Notes: generated by a model not told the origin, from the sequence alone. Shown: positions 25,025 through 34,368, numbered from the stretch's first letter. The stretch is DNA of 64,000 nt from Alicyclobacillus kakegawensis NBRC 103104 (GCF_001552655.1 NZ_BCRP01000006.1:124001-188000); one strand, 5' to 3'. Numbers and translations are program-made.

Positions 25025-25120
25025 GACCGGTCGCCTCCTTCCGGACGGATGTCCAGTGTGTTGCACTCCTGTCCCCCTCCGCGCCGGGGCGCCGTGAACC
25101 AAAGCCCGCGCAGCAACGGA

Positions 25121-26299
25121 TCACCGCGTGACAGGGGCCGGATTTTGCCGCTCATAGCCAATCAGGCTGATAATCTGCTCGGCCACCAAACGGCTGTCGT
25201 GACGGGCGTAGGTGGCGTAGTGCACGAAATCGCGCGCAATCACGCGCAGTCCCATGCGGTGCAACGCCTCCATGTCCACCTGCACCGGGTAGGAGTTCTG
25301 TGACTGGTACTTTTCCAGCGCTTCCTTCGGCAGGGCGGCCCCGTTCACAATGATGTAGTCAAACAACCGCCTGCCGACGTGCTGGTAGATGACGTCCACG
25401 TGGCGAGAGGCTGAGAATGAATCGGTTTCCCCCGGCTGCGTCATCACGTTGCAGACAAAGATCTTCTTCGCCGGGCTGGCCGCTATCGCACTGGCCAGAC
25501 CCGGTACCAACAGGTTGGGCAGGATGCTTGTGTACAGGCTTCCAGGCCCAACCACGATGGCGTCCGCCTGGGCAATCGCCTCCAGCGCTTCCGGGAGCGG
25601 ATCGACCTCGGTGGGCACAAGCTCCACGTGATGAATCGGCCGATCCGCGTTGGGGATGTTGGACTCCCCATCCACGACCGATCCGTCCTCCAGCACCGCC
25701 CGCAGCGTCACGTCCTGCTTGACCGCGGGCAGGACGCGGCCGCGCACGGCCAGGACGCGGCTGGTCTCGCGGATGGCCGATTCAAAATCGCCCATGATGT
25801 GGGTCATCGCGGCCAAAAACAGATTGCCGAAGCTGTGCCCGGCCAGCCCGCCGCCGCTTGGAAAGCGAAACTGCAGCAGCCGCTCCAGAAGCGGCTCGGT
25901 ATCGGCCAGGGCAACCAGACAGTTGCGGATGTCACCGGGGGGCGGCATGGCGAAATCTGAACGCAACCGGCCCGAGCTGCCGCCGTCGTCGGCGACCGTC
26001 ACAATGGCCGTAATGTCGACCTGAAACTCCTTCAAACCGCGCAAAATCACGGACAATCCGGTGCCCCCGCCGATGGCGACGATGCGCGGCCGGCGCTGCA
26101 GGTGCTTCACCCGCTTGCGGTTCTCCATGATGGACCGCCACCAGCCGAACGCCAGCAGGAGCATGGCGAGCGCCAGCACGGCGGACCCAAGCCAAAACAT
26201 GTCATTGGGCCCGACTGCCCGCCGCCAGCCCATGGCGCCGGCGAGAATGCCGCATCCGAAAATGCCGAGGGTCCAAGCCAGCAACCACCAACGTTTCAC
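25121..26299 (-). CDS. mgfK: YvcK/MgfK-type gluconeogenesis factor with membrane anchor
   Basis: The 392-residue protein carries the CofD-like fold typical of YvcK: IVAIGGGTGLSVILRGLKEF (about residues 71-90), TVADDGGSSGRLR, and GPGSLYTSILPNLLVPG. YvcK proteins bind UDP-GlcNAc and affect cell shape and growth on gluconeogenic carbon. Residues 5-24 and 37-52 are hydrophobic, so this version is membrane-tethered, unlike the cytosolic B. subtilis protein. It lies 3 bases after the rapZ stop. Confidence 0.92.
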   Translation of the reverse strand: MKRWWLLAWTLGIFGCGILAGAMGWRRAVGPNDMFWLGSAVLALAMLLLAFGWWRSIMENRKRVKHLQRRPRIVAIGGGTGLSVILRGLKEFQVDITAIVTVADDGGSSGRLRSDFAMPPPGDIRNCLVALADTEPLLERLLQFRFPSGGGLAGHSFGNLFLAAMTHIMGDFESAIRETSRVLAVRGRVLPAVKQDVTLRAVLEDGSVVDGESNIPNADRPIHHVELVPTEVDPLPEALEAIAQADAIVVGPGSLYTSILPNLLVPGLASAIAASPAKKIFVCNVMTQPGETDSFSASRHVDVIYQHVGRRLFDYIIVNGAALPKEALEKYQSQNSYPVQVDMEALHRMGLRVIARDFVHYATYARHDSRLVAEQIISLIGYERQNPAPVTR

Positions 26300-26302
26300 A
26301 GC

Positions 26303-27172
26303 CTACCCCTCCCGCCCGGAGTCTCGATGCGTCAGGTAGACCTCCGCGTTCGCCCGAATGTGCCGCTTCAGATGGCGGGCTATCGCCACCGAGCGGTGCT
26401 TGCCGCCGGTGCAGCCAATGCCGATGACCAGGTGGCTTTTGCCTTCGCGCGTGTACTGGGGAATGAGAAAATCCACCAGATCCTCCATGCGCCGCAAAAA
26501 CTCCCGTGTCGCCGACCACTGCATGACGTAGTCATACACCGGCCCGTCCTCGCCCGTGTAGGGGCGCAGCGCCTCAATGTAGTGCGGATTGGGCAGGAAG
26601 CGGACATCAAAAATCATATCGGCGTCAATAGGGACGCCGTACTTGAAGCCAAAGGAGATGATGTGCACAGGCAGCAGGCGTTTCCCTTCGCCAAACCGCT
26701 GGACCATCTCCTCCCTGAGCTGCGCTGGCTTCCAGCCGGAGGTATCGATGATGATGTCGGACTCCTCCCTGACCCGTGCGAGGGCCGCCCGCTCCGCCTG
26801 GATGGCGTCCAACAGCCGCGTGCCTTCCACGAACGGGTGGCGCCTGCGTGTTTCCTTGTAGCGGCGCACCAAGGTGTCGTCATCGCCGTCAAAAAAGACC
26901 AGCGTGACCGTCACGTCCGGGTTGGCACGCAACGAGCGAATGGTGTCGACCAAGGGCTGAAAGAGGTCGCCTCCGCGCAGGTCGCAGACCAGCGCGGTCT
27001 TGCGCAACGTTTCGGCCGACTGGCGGATCAGGTCGATAAACTTGGGAATGAGCGCGGGCGGCAGGTTGTCGACGCAATAATAGCCCATGTCTTCGAGAGC
27101 TTGCATGGCCAGCGATTTGCCGGCGCCCGACATGCCGGTCAGAATGAGGATTTGCAACGACACCGCAGCCAC
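26303..27172 (-). CDS. rapZ: RapZ/YvcJ family nucleotide-binding adapter
   Basis: The 289-residue protein has the Walker A TGMSGAGKSLAMQALED (near residue 12) and the C-terminal stretch GIGCTGGKHRSVAIARHL of the RapZ family. In B. subtilis YvcJ has nucleotide hydrolase activity linked to competence; in enterobacteria RapZ guides RNase E and regulates GlmS, so the exact role in this host is not settled. It is in the conserved yvcI-J-K-whiA-crh order, but glcK separates it from the Nudix gene. Confidence 0.93.
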   Translation of the reverse strand: MAAVSLQILILTGMSGAGKSLAMQALEDMGYYCVDNLPPALIPKFIDLIRQSAETLRKTALVCDLRGGDLFQPLVDTIRSLRANPDVTVTLVFFDGDDDTLVRRYKETRRRHPFVEGTRLLDAIQAERAALARVREESDIIIDTSGWKPAQLREEMVQRFGEGKRLLPVHIISFGFKYGVPIDADMIFDVRFLPNPHYIEALRPYTGEDGPVYDYVMQWSATREFLRRMEDLVDFLIPQYTREGKSHLVIGIGCTGGKHRSVAIARHLKRHIRANAEVYLTHRDSGREG

Positions 27173-27226
27173 GTCCTTCCCCCCTTGCGCACCCTGCCTT
27201 ACCAGTTCAAGAGACGACCTTACCCA

Positions 27227-28159
27227 TTATCCGAACGCCTGCGCCGCCAGCCGCGCCGCACCCACCACACCGGCGTCATTGCCCAGCCTCGCCAAGCGAA
27301 TCTCGGCCGCTTCATGCACCCGCGCCGGCGAATATTCCACGAACGCGGCGCGCACGGGCCGCAGCAGGTCTTCGCCCGCCTTGGAAACCCCGCCGCCGAC
27401 CACAATCACGTCCGGATTGAGGACCGTCGCTGTACTTGCCAGGCCGTAACCCAGCCAGTATCCGGCGTCCCAGATGATGCCGGCCGCCACCTTGTTGCCT
27501 GCTTCCGCCAGCGCGAAGATCGGTTGCGCCCCGTCGATCTCCAGGTCGTCCGGCAGTTCGCCCACCGACTGTAGCCGTTTCGCCTCGCGGACCAACGCGC
27601 TCGCCGACGCCAGCGTCTCCAGGCAGCCGTGATTGCCGCAATTGCACAACCGACCCCCGGGACGGACCACCATGTGGCCAATCTCGCCTGCCGATCCGTT
27701 CATGCCCCGATAGATCTTTCCCTCAATCACGATGCCGGCGCCGATACCTGTGCCAACCGTTACGCACAATGCCGTTCGGGCGCCTGCACCTGCGCCCTTC
27801 CAGGCTTCGCCCAGGCCAGCCACGTTGGCGTCATTGTCGACGCGCACCGGTTTACGCAGGGCGTCTTCTAAATACTGACGCAGCGGGACATTGTGCCAAC
27901 CGAGGTTTACCGCCTCCCGAACCACGTCCCCGTCCAGGAAAGCCGGCACCCCGACGCCCACCCCGCGCACATCCTCGACAGCAAGGCCGGCCGCTTGCCG
28001 CAACTCGTCCAAGATGCGGCTGAGCCGGCGCGCCAGGTCCTCGAAGCCGCGTTCGGCCTCGGTCGGAAATTCCCGCTTCGCCATGATGACCCCGTCTTCG
28101 TCCAACACGGCTGTCTTGACCGCCGTGCCCCCTACATCGACCCCATAGTAGCACTTCAC
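27227..28159 (-). CDS. glcK: ROK-family glucokinase
   Basis: The 310-residue protein phosphorylates glucose to glucose-6-phosphate. It shows the ATP-binding VDVGGTAVKTAVLD at the N-terminus, VDNDANVAGLGEAWKGAG, and the ROK zinc motif CNCGNHGCLETLAS. GTG at 28159 overlaps the upstream Nudix stop as GTGA, so I choose it over the TTG nine codons upstream. Placement inside the yvc operon is unusual compared with B. subtilis. A second ROK gene is at 57338-58255. Confidence 0.88.
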   Translation of the reverse strand: MKCYYGVDVGGTAVKTAVLDEDGVIMAKREFPTEAERGFEDLARRLSRILDELRQAAGLAVEDVRGVGVGVPAFLDGDVVREAVNLGWHNVPLRQYLEDALRKPVRVDNDANVAGLGEAWKGAGAGARTALCVTVGTGIGAGIVIEGKIYRGMNGSAGEIGHMVVRPGGRLCNCGNHGCLETLASASALVREAKRLQSVGELPDDLEIDGAQPIFALAEAGNKVAAGIIWDAGYWLGYGLASTATVLNPDVIVVGGGVSKAGEDLLRPVRAAFVEYSPARVHEAAEIRLARLGNDAGVVGAARLAAQAFG

Positions 28160-28713
28160 CGGTCCCGTCCGACTCCTCTCAGCCAACTGGTAAAATCCAA
28201 TCCTGCCAGCCCAGACTCAAGCGATGCGGCGATATCCGTCTCCGGCAGCAATCGCCACTCCAACAGGTCATGCGCCGGCGTGTATCGGAATTTCCCATAG
28301 AATACCGTGTCCACACTTCCAGCGTCCGCCCACAAGAGCGCCTGCACCATCCGCCGATCCCCTTCATTCATCGGCAGGCGCTCCAATTCCTGCGGAGCCA
28401 CGACGGCCAAACGCCCTTCTTTGGATTGGGAGAGCAGCTCACCTGTGGCCCGGGCCGCGGAATATTGGATGATGGCTTGCTCGCGCCCCGCTTCATCCGG
28501 GCCTGGCTCTATCTCCACCAAGTGAACCCCGCGCAGGCGCAGACGCTCAACCGTCAACCCTGTTTCCTCCAGGACCTCGCGGGCGGCCGCTTCCAGCCAG
28601 ATCTCGCCCGGGTTCACCTTGCCTCCCGGGAGGTACCACCAGCCGCGGCGCGGCTTTTGGATCATGACAATGCCACCCTGCCACGGCACGCAGCAGTTGA
28701 CGATGATCTGCAA
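28156..28713 (-). CDS. Nudix hydrolase (YvcI position)
   Basis: The Nudix box reads GGKVNPGEIWLEAAAREVLEETGL with all key residues (G-x5-E-x7-REVLEE-x-G) at about residues 31-54. The 185-residue protein probably hydrolyses a nucleoside diphosphate derivative; the substrate is unknown. The gene occupies the place of yvcI at the head of the rapZ-mgfK-whiA-crh block. I choose TTG at 28713, behind GGAGG and GGGAGGG, because the ATG at 28740 overlaps a promoter -10 element. It is coupled to glcK by a GTGA overlap. Confidence 0.83.
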   Translation of the reverse strand: MQIIVNCCVPWQGGIVMIQKPRRGWWYLPGGKVNPGEIWLEAAAREVLEETGLTVERLRLRGVHLVEIEPGPDEAGREQAIIQYSAARATGELLSQSKEGRLAVVAPQELERLPMNEGDRRMVQALLWADAGSVDTVFYGKFRYTPAHDLLEWRLLPETDIAASLESGLAGLDFTSWLRGVGRDR

Positions 28714-28735
28714 GCGCCCTCCCCCCTCCACAGGT

Positions 28736-28765
28736 AGCATATCACGCCGCGGTCAAGGGGCTCAA
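28736..28765 (-). promoter_or_regulatory. SigA-type promoter of the Nudix-glcK-rapZ-mgfK-whiA-crh operon
   Basis: On the minus strand TTGAGC (28760-28765) and TATGCT (28736-28741) are 18 bases apart, with TGA just before the -10 giving an extended -10. It lies between the end of the TOMM cluster and the Nudix gene. Confidence 0.45.
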
Positions 28766-28882
28766 ACCGTCCTCTTGGCTGTCCCGATGCGTCAGGACTC
28801 ACCACACACAGGTCAGCCGCTGTTCGCAAACTCCGGTGGCTCGAACTTCAACCAAAAATCGTCCCTTCCTCTGCACGCGCCC

Positions 28883-30475
28883 CTACGCGTGCAGCCCTCC
28901 CTGCAACCGCGGATGGGGCCGGTACGGTCCAACCGGCACCTGGATGAGGCTGGTTTTCCCCTGCTGCGGCAGGCGGTACAACTGGTCGCACGGGAGCGCC
29001 TCGAAGCCAAGCAGCGGGTGCCCGCCCATACCGAGCGTGCACGCGGCAAGTAGCAATCTCTGCACCAACATCCCCGCTTCCATCTGCTGAATCCGATACC
29101 CACGCGCGCCAAACGGCCGCAGATGGTGGCGATGACCCGCCACGTGCAGACAGACGGGGACCTGAAACAGGTTGACGGTAGGCAGCGGCATCGCCTGGTG
29201 CAACCAGTGCCTGTGATCCCCTGGACTCAGGCAAAGGAGTTCGCGGCGGGCAGGCTCATAGACGTATGCACCGTCCGGGATGCCCTCGACACCGTACAGG
29301 CAGCCGCAGAGAGACAGCCGCGACGCAGGTTGGCCCTGACTTCCATCGAGATCATTCGCGTACACGAAGCTTCCCAGGGTCTGGTGCAACAGGGCGGCCA
29401 ATTGCGCGGCATCCACCTTTCCTGGGATGAAATCCGTGCCTGGAGAGTGGCGGGCTCGACAGGCCGCCGCCAGGTCATGCTCGGGCGCTGCCGTCGCACG
29501 CAAGGATACCGTCGCGGCTCCCGACGGCGCCCACTCCTTGTCCTCCTTCGCCTGCACCCAGCGAGTCCATTCCGTGACGTCCCAGGCCGCCGCTTGGTTC
29601 AGTTCCACCAGAGCCGGGCAGTCCTTGACCGTCCGCGAGCGGACGAAGTGCCGGTGCTGCAACGGCGGCAACTGGTCGCAGAGACCCGACGCCGTGACGC
29701 ACTCCCCTCCGCTCCGGTCGCATGTCAGCCACACTTGCGCCGGCTGCTGTGACAGGGGCATGACGGCGAAGACGGTCTCTTCCCGCCAATCGAGCCCGAG
29801 CAGATGGTTGACAGCCCGGTCGAGAAACTGATAGTGCACGGCGCAAGTGAAACCAAACCGCTGCGCCACGGACAGCGCCTGCCCCATCAGGACGCCCGCG
29901 TCCAGGCCCTGCAGGCGAGCGGCGAAGTTGCAATATTTGTAGAAGTTCTTCCAATACATTGTTGACACAAACAAGGTGCCGAAACAGGCGGACAGGTCAC
30001 AGCCGCGACCGAGCGCCCGCTCCAGGTACGAGTCAAAGTCCCCTTCCCGGAGCAGCACCAGACGGTGGTGCGCCGCGTCGTAGTGGTACACGCCGCGGGG
30101 AAGGCCGCGGATTTTCAGGTAGGTGTACAGTTCACTCGGATACAACGCCCCTCCCGAAGGTACAAACCGCCGCGGCGTGTAGACGGGAAGTGCAGCGAAG
30201 TCCTGCTCGCTCAGGGCCAGGGCCGAGTGGCTGAATTGGCTGAGCCCGTAGACATACCAAAGAAAATGGCCGATCCGCTCCCAATCCACCTCCGCGTCTG
30301 GGACTAGGGCATCGGGCGCAAGGGTCAGTGGCACTTCCGCGGACAGCGGGAAGGCGGGCAAGCCACGGTAGAGTTTGTAAGGCAGCGGAGCGTCCTCCCA
30401 ATCCACGTGCCAGTCCGGCGGACGCACCTTGTCGACGTCAAAATGCAGGTTGCGGAGAAACTCCTTCAAATCCAT
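28883..30475 (-). CDS. SagB-type dehydrogenase of the TOMM cluster
   Basis: The 530-residue protein is an FMN-dependent nitroreductase-like enzyme of the SagB/ThcOx family. The signature TPRRFVPSGGALYPSELYTY (near residue 105) forms part of the flavin site; a second, related half follows, with FGARGYRIQQMEAGMLVQRL near the C-terminus. In TOMM pathways these enzymes oxidise azolines, made by the cyclodehydratase, to aromatic thiazoles or oxazoles. The double-length form is typical of the Bacillus heterocycloanthracin clusters. ATG has GGAGG 7 bases upstream and lies 18 bases after the YcaO stop. It is the last gene of the operon. Confidence 0.9.
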   Translation of the reverse strand: MDLKEFLRNLHFDVDKVRPPDWHVDWEDAPLPYKLYRGLPAFPLSAEVPLTLAPDALVPDAEVDWERIGHFLWYVYGLSQFSHSALALSEQDFAALPVYTPRRFVPSGGALYPSELYTYLKIRGLPRGVYHYDAAHHRLVLLREGDFDSYLERALGRGCDLSACFGTLFVSTMYWKNFYKYCNFAARLQGLDAGVLMGQALSVAQRFGFTCAVHYQFLDRAVNHLLGLDWREETVFAVMPLSQQPAQVWLTCDRSGGECVTASGLCDQLPPLQHRHFVRSRTVKDCPALVELNQAAAWDVTEWTRWVQAKEDKEWAPSGAATVSLRATAAPEHDLAAACRARHSPGTDFIPGKVDAAQLAALLHQTLGSFVYANDLDGSQGQPASRLSLCGCLYGVEGIPDGAYVYEPARRELLCLSPGDHRHWLHQAMPLPTVNLFQVPVCLHVAGHRHHLRPFGARGYRIQQMEAGMLVQRLLLAACTLGMGGHPLLGFEALPCDQLYRLPQQGKTSLIQVPVGPYRPHPRLQGGLHA

Positions 30476-30493
30476 CCTATAACCTCCAAGCGT

Positions 30494-32434
30494 TCATGGA
30501 AACGGGTGTGGATGCGGGTTTAACTGACCCCGCCGCAACGGCCGCTTGGTGTATCCCAGCTGCTGGGGCACCCGCAGCACGCGTTCCAGCCCCTCCAGGC
30601 GTGTCAGGTGATGACCAAAGGTCATCGGCAGCATCCCGGGAATCAGGACTTTCACGCAATAGAGCCCGTTGCGCTTCAGTTCGGGTGCGGTCTGATCCAC
30701 CACAATAACGTCGAGCTGAAGGCGGCGAAACACCGCCAGCAGGTCCCTCAGGTCATCCGTAAGGTCCGCGTGCGTCTCCCAGCGGGGGAAAGCGGCGCTG
30801 AACGCCCGCGATTCACTGCGCCCGTCGAACAAGAAGGACAGCCTCTCTTCGGCCTGCGGCAGGCTGTACAGCAGCGAATGGTCTTCCATGCTGCGGACGA
30901 AGAACGGATCGCGATACATCCGCTGGCACCGGTGCCGGTTTTCCTCGTACCGTTCATCGAGGAACGCCAAGGTTCCGGCCAACTCGTGCAGGGCGCTCTT
31001 GATAGCCCGGATGGGGTCCAGGTGCGCTCCCGCCGCGCAGACCAGGTTGGCCCCGCTGGGGCGGCGGTTCTTCGCCGTCAGCCAGACGCTGGGAATGCGG
31101 TTCTCCATCGTGATATTGTGCAAAAACAGCTCGTAGCCGGTGAGTTCCTGAAAACGGTGAATCATCGCACGCAGCTCCGGGTCGTCCAGGGAACCTGGGT
31201 CCAGGCGCGGGGCCGGCAGCCGCGCGTACCAAGTGAGCAGAAAGGCGTCGCGCTCGACGACCTCGAGAATGGCGTGGAAAATCGCCTCCACCAAGGTCCC
31301 GCCGAGTGCGCACCCGTTCGACGTTTCATAGACAAAGCCGTCCCGGCAGCCGAGGCTGTAATACGCCAGCGCCCGCGGTACCAGAATGGGGTTCTGGCGC
31401 AGGAACGAGTAGCCCCATACCCAGTCCAACTCTCGGTCGGGATGATAGGGTTGGAACGGAAAGTCGGGCCGCGCGTATTGGTCGGGGCGGTGCAGCCCGA
31501 CAGTGGCGGGATTGAGCGCGTCGGCAGCCAGTTTGCGGAAGGAATCGCGCACCCCCGTCCGCTTGCCGCGCGGTGCCAATCCGCAATAGCGCTCCAGCGC
31601 CTCCAGCATCGCGGTCAGTTCCGCTTCATCGTAGGCGAGTGTCCGGCCTGCCGTCGGCTCGTCGCCCTGAATCAAGGGCAGATTGACGCTCGCCGCCGCA
31701 AAGGGGGATCCGAGGTCATGCAGCTTTCCGTTCAGAAGCCCGGTCTCGCCGTCCAGGTATTCGAGCTCCAGAACCGGTTTCAGTTCGGCAAGGGAACGGC
31801 AGCGAAAGCTGTCTGGGCTGACTTTGCGACTGGGTCGCAGCGGGATGTGCGCGTCGCTTGGGGAATCCGCGGCCGGTTGGCCGCAGACGGGGCACAGCGG
31901 ATTCGGCAGAAACAGGTGCCGGGAACTCCGCAGCGTTTTCAAGTGCACCAGGTACATGTATCCCGCGGTCCGCGGCGGGCGTCCCGCCAGCAGCCGCCGC
32001 GCCTCCTCCGTCACCAGCTGCGCCACCTGCAGCAGGCCGGAGCGCGACGCCCACGGATCTCGTCCTGGCCCACTGCAGTCTGTCCAGCGCTGCACGAGCT
32101 GCCGCATCTCCTGCCTGTCCGCCCCCGCCATCCAGCGCCGGAAATCGGCACACCGGGAGCACCCCGCTTGTCCCGGGCGCACCAGCGGGCCCACCACCCC
32201 CGCGCCCAGGGCGACAAACCCGCGCAGCCACGGGATGCCGGCTCGCTGAAACGCGTCTTCGGCCCGCCTGTGGACCGCCGGACGCCACTGGTCATGGACA
32301 ACGAGCGCCAGGCGTACGGAATCGGGCAGTTCGACCGCCACATCCGGCCTGCGAATCACATCATGGTCGGGCGCCAGTGCTTGACTCACGCGGTCCGCCA
32401 GCACGCCTCCGCCAATCACCAGGACCGTGCTCAT
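30494..32434 (-). CDS. Fused YcaO cyclodehydratase of the TOMM cluster (C-D fusion)
   Basis: The 646-residue protein joins an N-terminal ThiF-like C domain (residues 1-200, VLVIGGGVLADRV, with zinc cysteines CSRC and CPVC) to a YcaO domain. In the YcaO half, ALERYCGLAPRGKR, AILEVVERDAFLLTWY and ALHELAGTLAF carry the ATP/Mg-binding acidic residues. The C-terminus is NPHPHPFP, the proline-rich tail important for cyclodehydration. Such enzymes convert Cys, Ser or Thr in a precursor peptide to azolines using ATP. Its ATG overlaps the stop of the upstream leader-binding protein gene (TGATG). Confidence 0.92.
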   Translation of the reverse strand: MSTVLVIGGGVLADRVSQALAPDHDVIRRPDVAVELPDSVRLALVVHDQWRPAVHRRAEDAFQRAGIPWLRGFVALGAGVVGPLVRPGQAGCSRCADFRRWMAGADRQEMRQLVQRWTDCSGPGRDPWASRSGLLQVAQLVTEEARRLLAGRPPRTAGYMYLVHLKTLRSSRHLFLPNPLCPVCGQPAADSPSDAHIPLRPSRKVSPDSFRCRSLAELKPVLELEYLDGETGLLNGKLHDLGSPFAAASVNLPLIQGDEPTAGRTLAYDEAELTAMLEALERYCGLAPRGKRTGVRDSFRKLAADALNPATVGLHRPDQYARPDFPFQPYHPDRELDWVWGYSFLRQNPILVPRALAYYSLGCRDGFVYETSNGCALGGTLVEAIFHAILEVVERDAFLLTWYARLPAPRLDPGSLDDPELRAMIHRFQELTGYELFLHNITMENRIPSVWLTAKNRRPSGANLVCAAGAHLDPIRAIKSALHELAGTLAFLDERYEENRHRCQRMYRDPFFVRSMEDHSLLYSLPQAEERLSFLFDGRSESRAFSAAFPRWETHADLTDDLRDLLAVFRRLQLDVIVVDQTAPELKRNGLYCVKVLIPGMLPMTFGHHLTRLEGLERVLRVPQQLGYTKRPLRRGQLNPHPHPFP

Positions 32435-34368
32435 CAGGCTTCCTCCTCGTCACGCACAAGTACGCCGAAGACACCGGCCAGGGGTTGGCCCAGAAACGGC
32501 TCCAGCGTCAGGTCAAGGATGTCGATCCGCTTGTGGTTTCGCCTCAACACCGTCAACGCCACCCGCAGGACCTCGGCCCACGATACAGCCGCACAGGAGG
32601 GGATGGCCAAAATGGATGGCGGTTTGTCGGTAAGGTGGACAGAGGGGCCTTGGAAGGCGCACATCGCGGGACCCTCTGTTGGGCTCTGCGCGCACAATGC
32701 CTGTTGCAGGGCGGCGCGCAGGGCCAGGGTCTCGTTCAGTCCCACGCTTGCGTACCAACGCCCGTTCGCGCCCACCCACACCACCGGGAAACCGCAGATC
32801 GCCTGCCCCAGACCAATCACCACGTTCGTTTCCAGCGCCGCCAAGGACTGCAAGTAGAAATGGCCGTGCTTATCTTCAACCGTACCCAGTTTCACGGGGA
32901 CCACCCGCGGACTCGTGCAGGCCAACTGCTTGCGCAACGCCGCGGCCAAACACTTTTCCAGGCCGCGGCAGACCGCTTCCGCAGCCGTGACGCCCGCCCC
33001 CACGCCGATGCACTCGTCCCGATGGGCCAAGGCGGGCGGCACCACTTGCTCCGCCAGGCGCGCCACATAGGCCTCGATTCCCAGCAGTCCGGCTTCCCGC
33101 CGCGCCTCTACATGCGTGAAGCCTGTGCCGACCAGGTCCGGGAGCAGGAGAGCAGGTCCGGGGGACAGCGGATCGACCGGCTGCACCCGGCACTGGGGGA
33201 GCGGAAACTGCCGAAGACTGCCTTCCTCCCAGAGGTGGAAGACGCCTGTCGTCGTGGATGTCAGACCGGCGAAGTAGGATAGGACACCGTTCTCCCCGTC
33301 GCTGAAATCGCGCGTATCATCCAGGATGCGGGATTTGTCCACCCGTTGCGGCGACACCAGACCGGAAACCAGCGGGTGCGGGAGACACGAGTGCCAGTCG
33401 CCTTCCAGCGTCTCCAGGTTGAGCAGGAAGACCGACGCCTCCGTGTGCGGATCGTCCACCTCGGTGACCGACTTGAACCACTCGAACACCGCCACGTTCG
33501 CCAGCAGCGCAGCCGCGGTTGGCGAGAACGGGTGCAACTCGGGGTCTTTGCACACGGCCGACCGGTGCAGGCGGCGCCACGCCGACTCCCAACACACCTT
33601 GCTGTCCGGCCCCACTAGAGGTCCCGCCATGCCCGCCTGCTCCGCAAACACAGCCGGCACAAACAAGCAGCGCTCCGCGCGGCACGCCGACTGCAGGGCG
33701 AGCAATTCCGTCAGGTCAAGTGACGGGCTCACGTAGAACACGGCGTCAAAGCGACGCACCGTCTCCCGCCATGCTCCCGGTTTTTGCAGCGGTTCCAATT
33801 CCACGACCGCCACTTCAGGGTCTGCCTGCTGAAAATGACTTTCTAATTCTGTTATCCTTTGCCGATTCGTGGGAGTGGAGTCTGTCACCAGCAGGTGCAC
33901 CCGCGGCAAGCCGGTCTCAAGCAGTGCCCCTGTCAGGGCGAGCAGAAACGGGCCGCATCCCACGACCAGCGCTTTGGCCTCGCGGTAACGCTGAAAGCGA
34001 TAGGCTCCATTTCCGCCCAGGCTGTCGAGGAACTCAATCTGCGGCGCGTACTTCATCGCCACCTGGTGCGACAGCTGATGGGGAAGGTCGGTGCTCACAT
34101 CGCGCACATAGCCGTTCTTGTACAACAGTTCGGCAATGTCGTAGACCCGGTCCCGATAAGGTTCCGGCAATCCGTCAGTCAACTCCTGCAGCGTGTGCTG
34201 CCCGTTGAACACAGGCAGCAGCTTTTCCACCCACAGGTGGATGGACCTCCCCTCTATGCGAAAAGAACCTTCGTTGTTCCGGAAATACACGCCGTCGCCG
34301 TTCGGATCCGGAACAAAAAACGTGTCCGCCTTGACTTTCATTCGCATCGAAGGCCGCAAAGCGTTCAT
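32434..34368 (-). CDS. Ocin-ThiF-like leader-peptide-binding protein (F protein) of the TOMM cluster
   Basis: The 644-residue protein matches the family called putative thiazole-containing bacteriocin maturation protein. Residues 1-95 look like a winged-helix RiPP recognition element (GVYFRNNEGSFRIEG, LTDGLPEPYRDRVYDIAELL). Residues 125-330 form a ThiF/E1-like Rossmann domain (ALVVGCGPFLLALTGALLE). The C-terminal half contains GAGVTAAEAVCRGLEKCLAAAL, which recalls a YcaO helix but lacks the full active site. In heterocycloanthracin the F protein binds the leader and presents it to the cyclodehydratase. It follows the precursor gene, with a large hairpin between, and is coupled to YcaO. Confidence 0.88.
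   Translation of the reverse strand: MNALRPSMRMKVKADTFFVPDPNGDGVYFRNNEGSFRIEGRSIHLWVEKLLPVFNGQHTLQELTDGLPEPYRDRVYDIAELLYKNGYVRDVSTDLPHQLSHQVAMKYAPQIEFLDSLGGNGAYRFQRYREAKALVVGCGPFLLALTGALLETGLPRVHLLVTDSTPTNRQRITELESHFQQADPEVAVVELEPLQKPGAWRETVRRFDAVFYVSPSLDLTELLALQSACRAERCLFVPAVFAEQAGMAGPLVGPDSKVCWESAWRRLHRSAVCKDPELHPFSPTAAALLANVAVFEWFKSVTEVDDPHTEASVFLLNLETLEGDWHSCLPHPLVSGLVSPQRVDKSRILDDTRDFSDGENGVLSYFAGLTSTTTGVFHLWEEGSLRQFPLPQCRVQPVDPLSPGPALLLPDLVGTGFTHVEARREAGLLGIEAYVARLAEQVVPPALAHRDECIGVGAGVTAAEAVCRGLEKCLAAALRKQLACTSPRVVPVKLGTVEDKHGHFYLQSLAALETNVVIGLGQAICGFPVVWVGANGRWYASVGLNETLALRAALQQALCAQSPTEGPAMCAFQGPSVHLTDKPPSILAIPSCAAVSWAEVLRVALTVLRRNHKRIDILDLTLEPFLGQPLAGVFGVLVRDEEEA

Noticed and set aside
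30608..32857. A 749-codon open frame on the plus strand opposite the YcaO and F protein genes
   Set aside because: Its translation has no recognisable family and mirrors high third-position GC on the real strand, where all motifs are intact.
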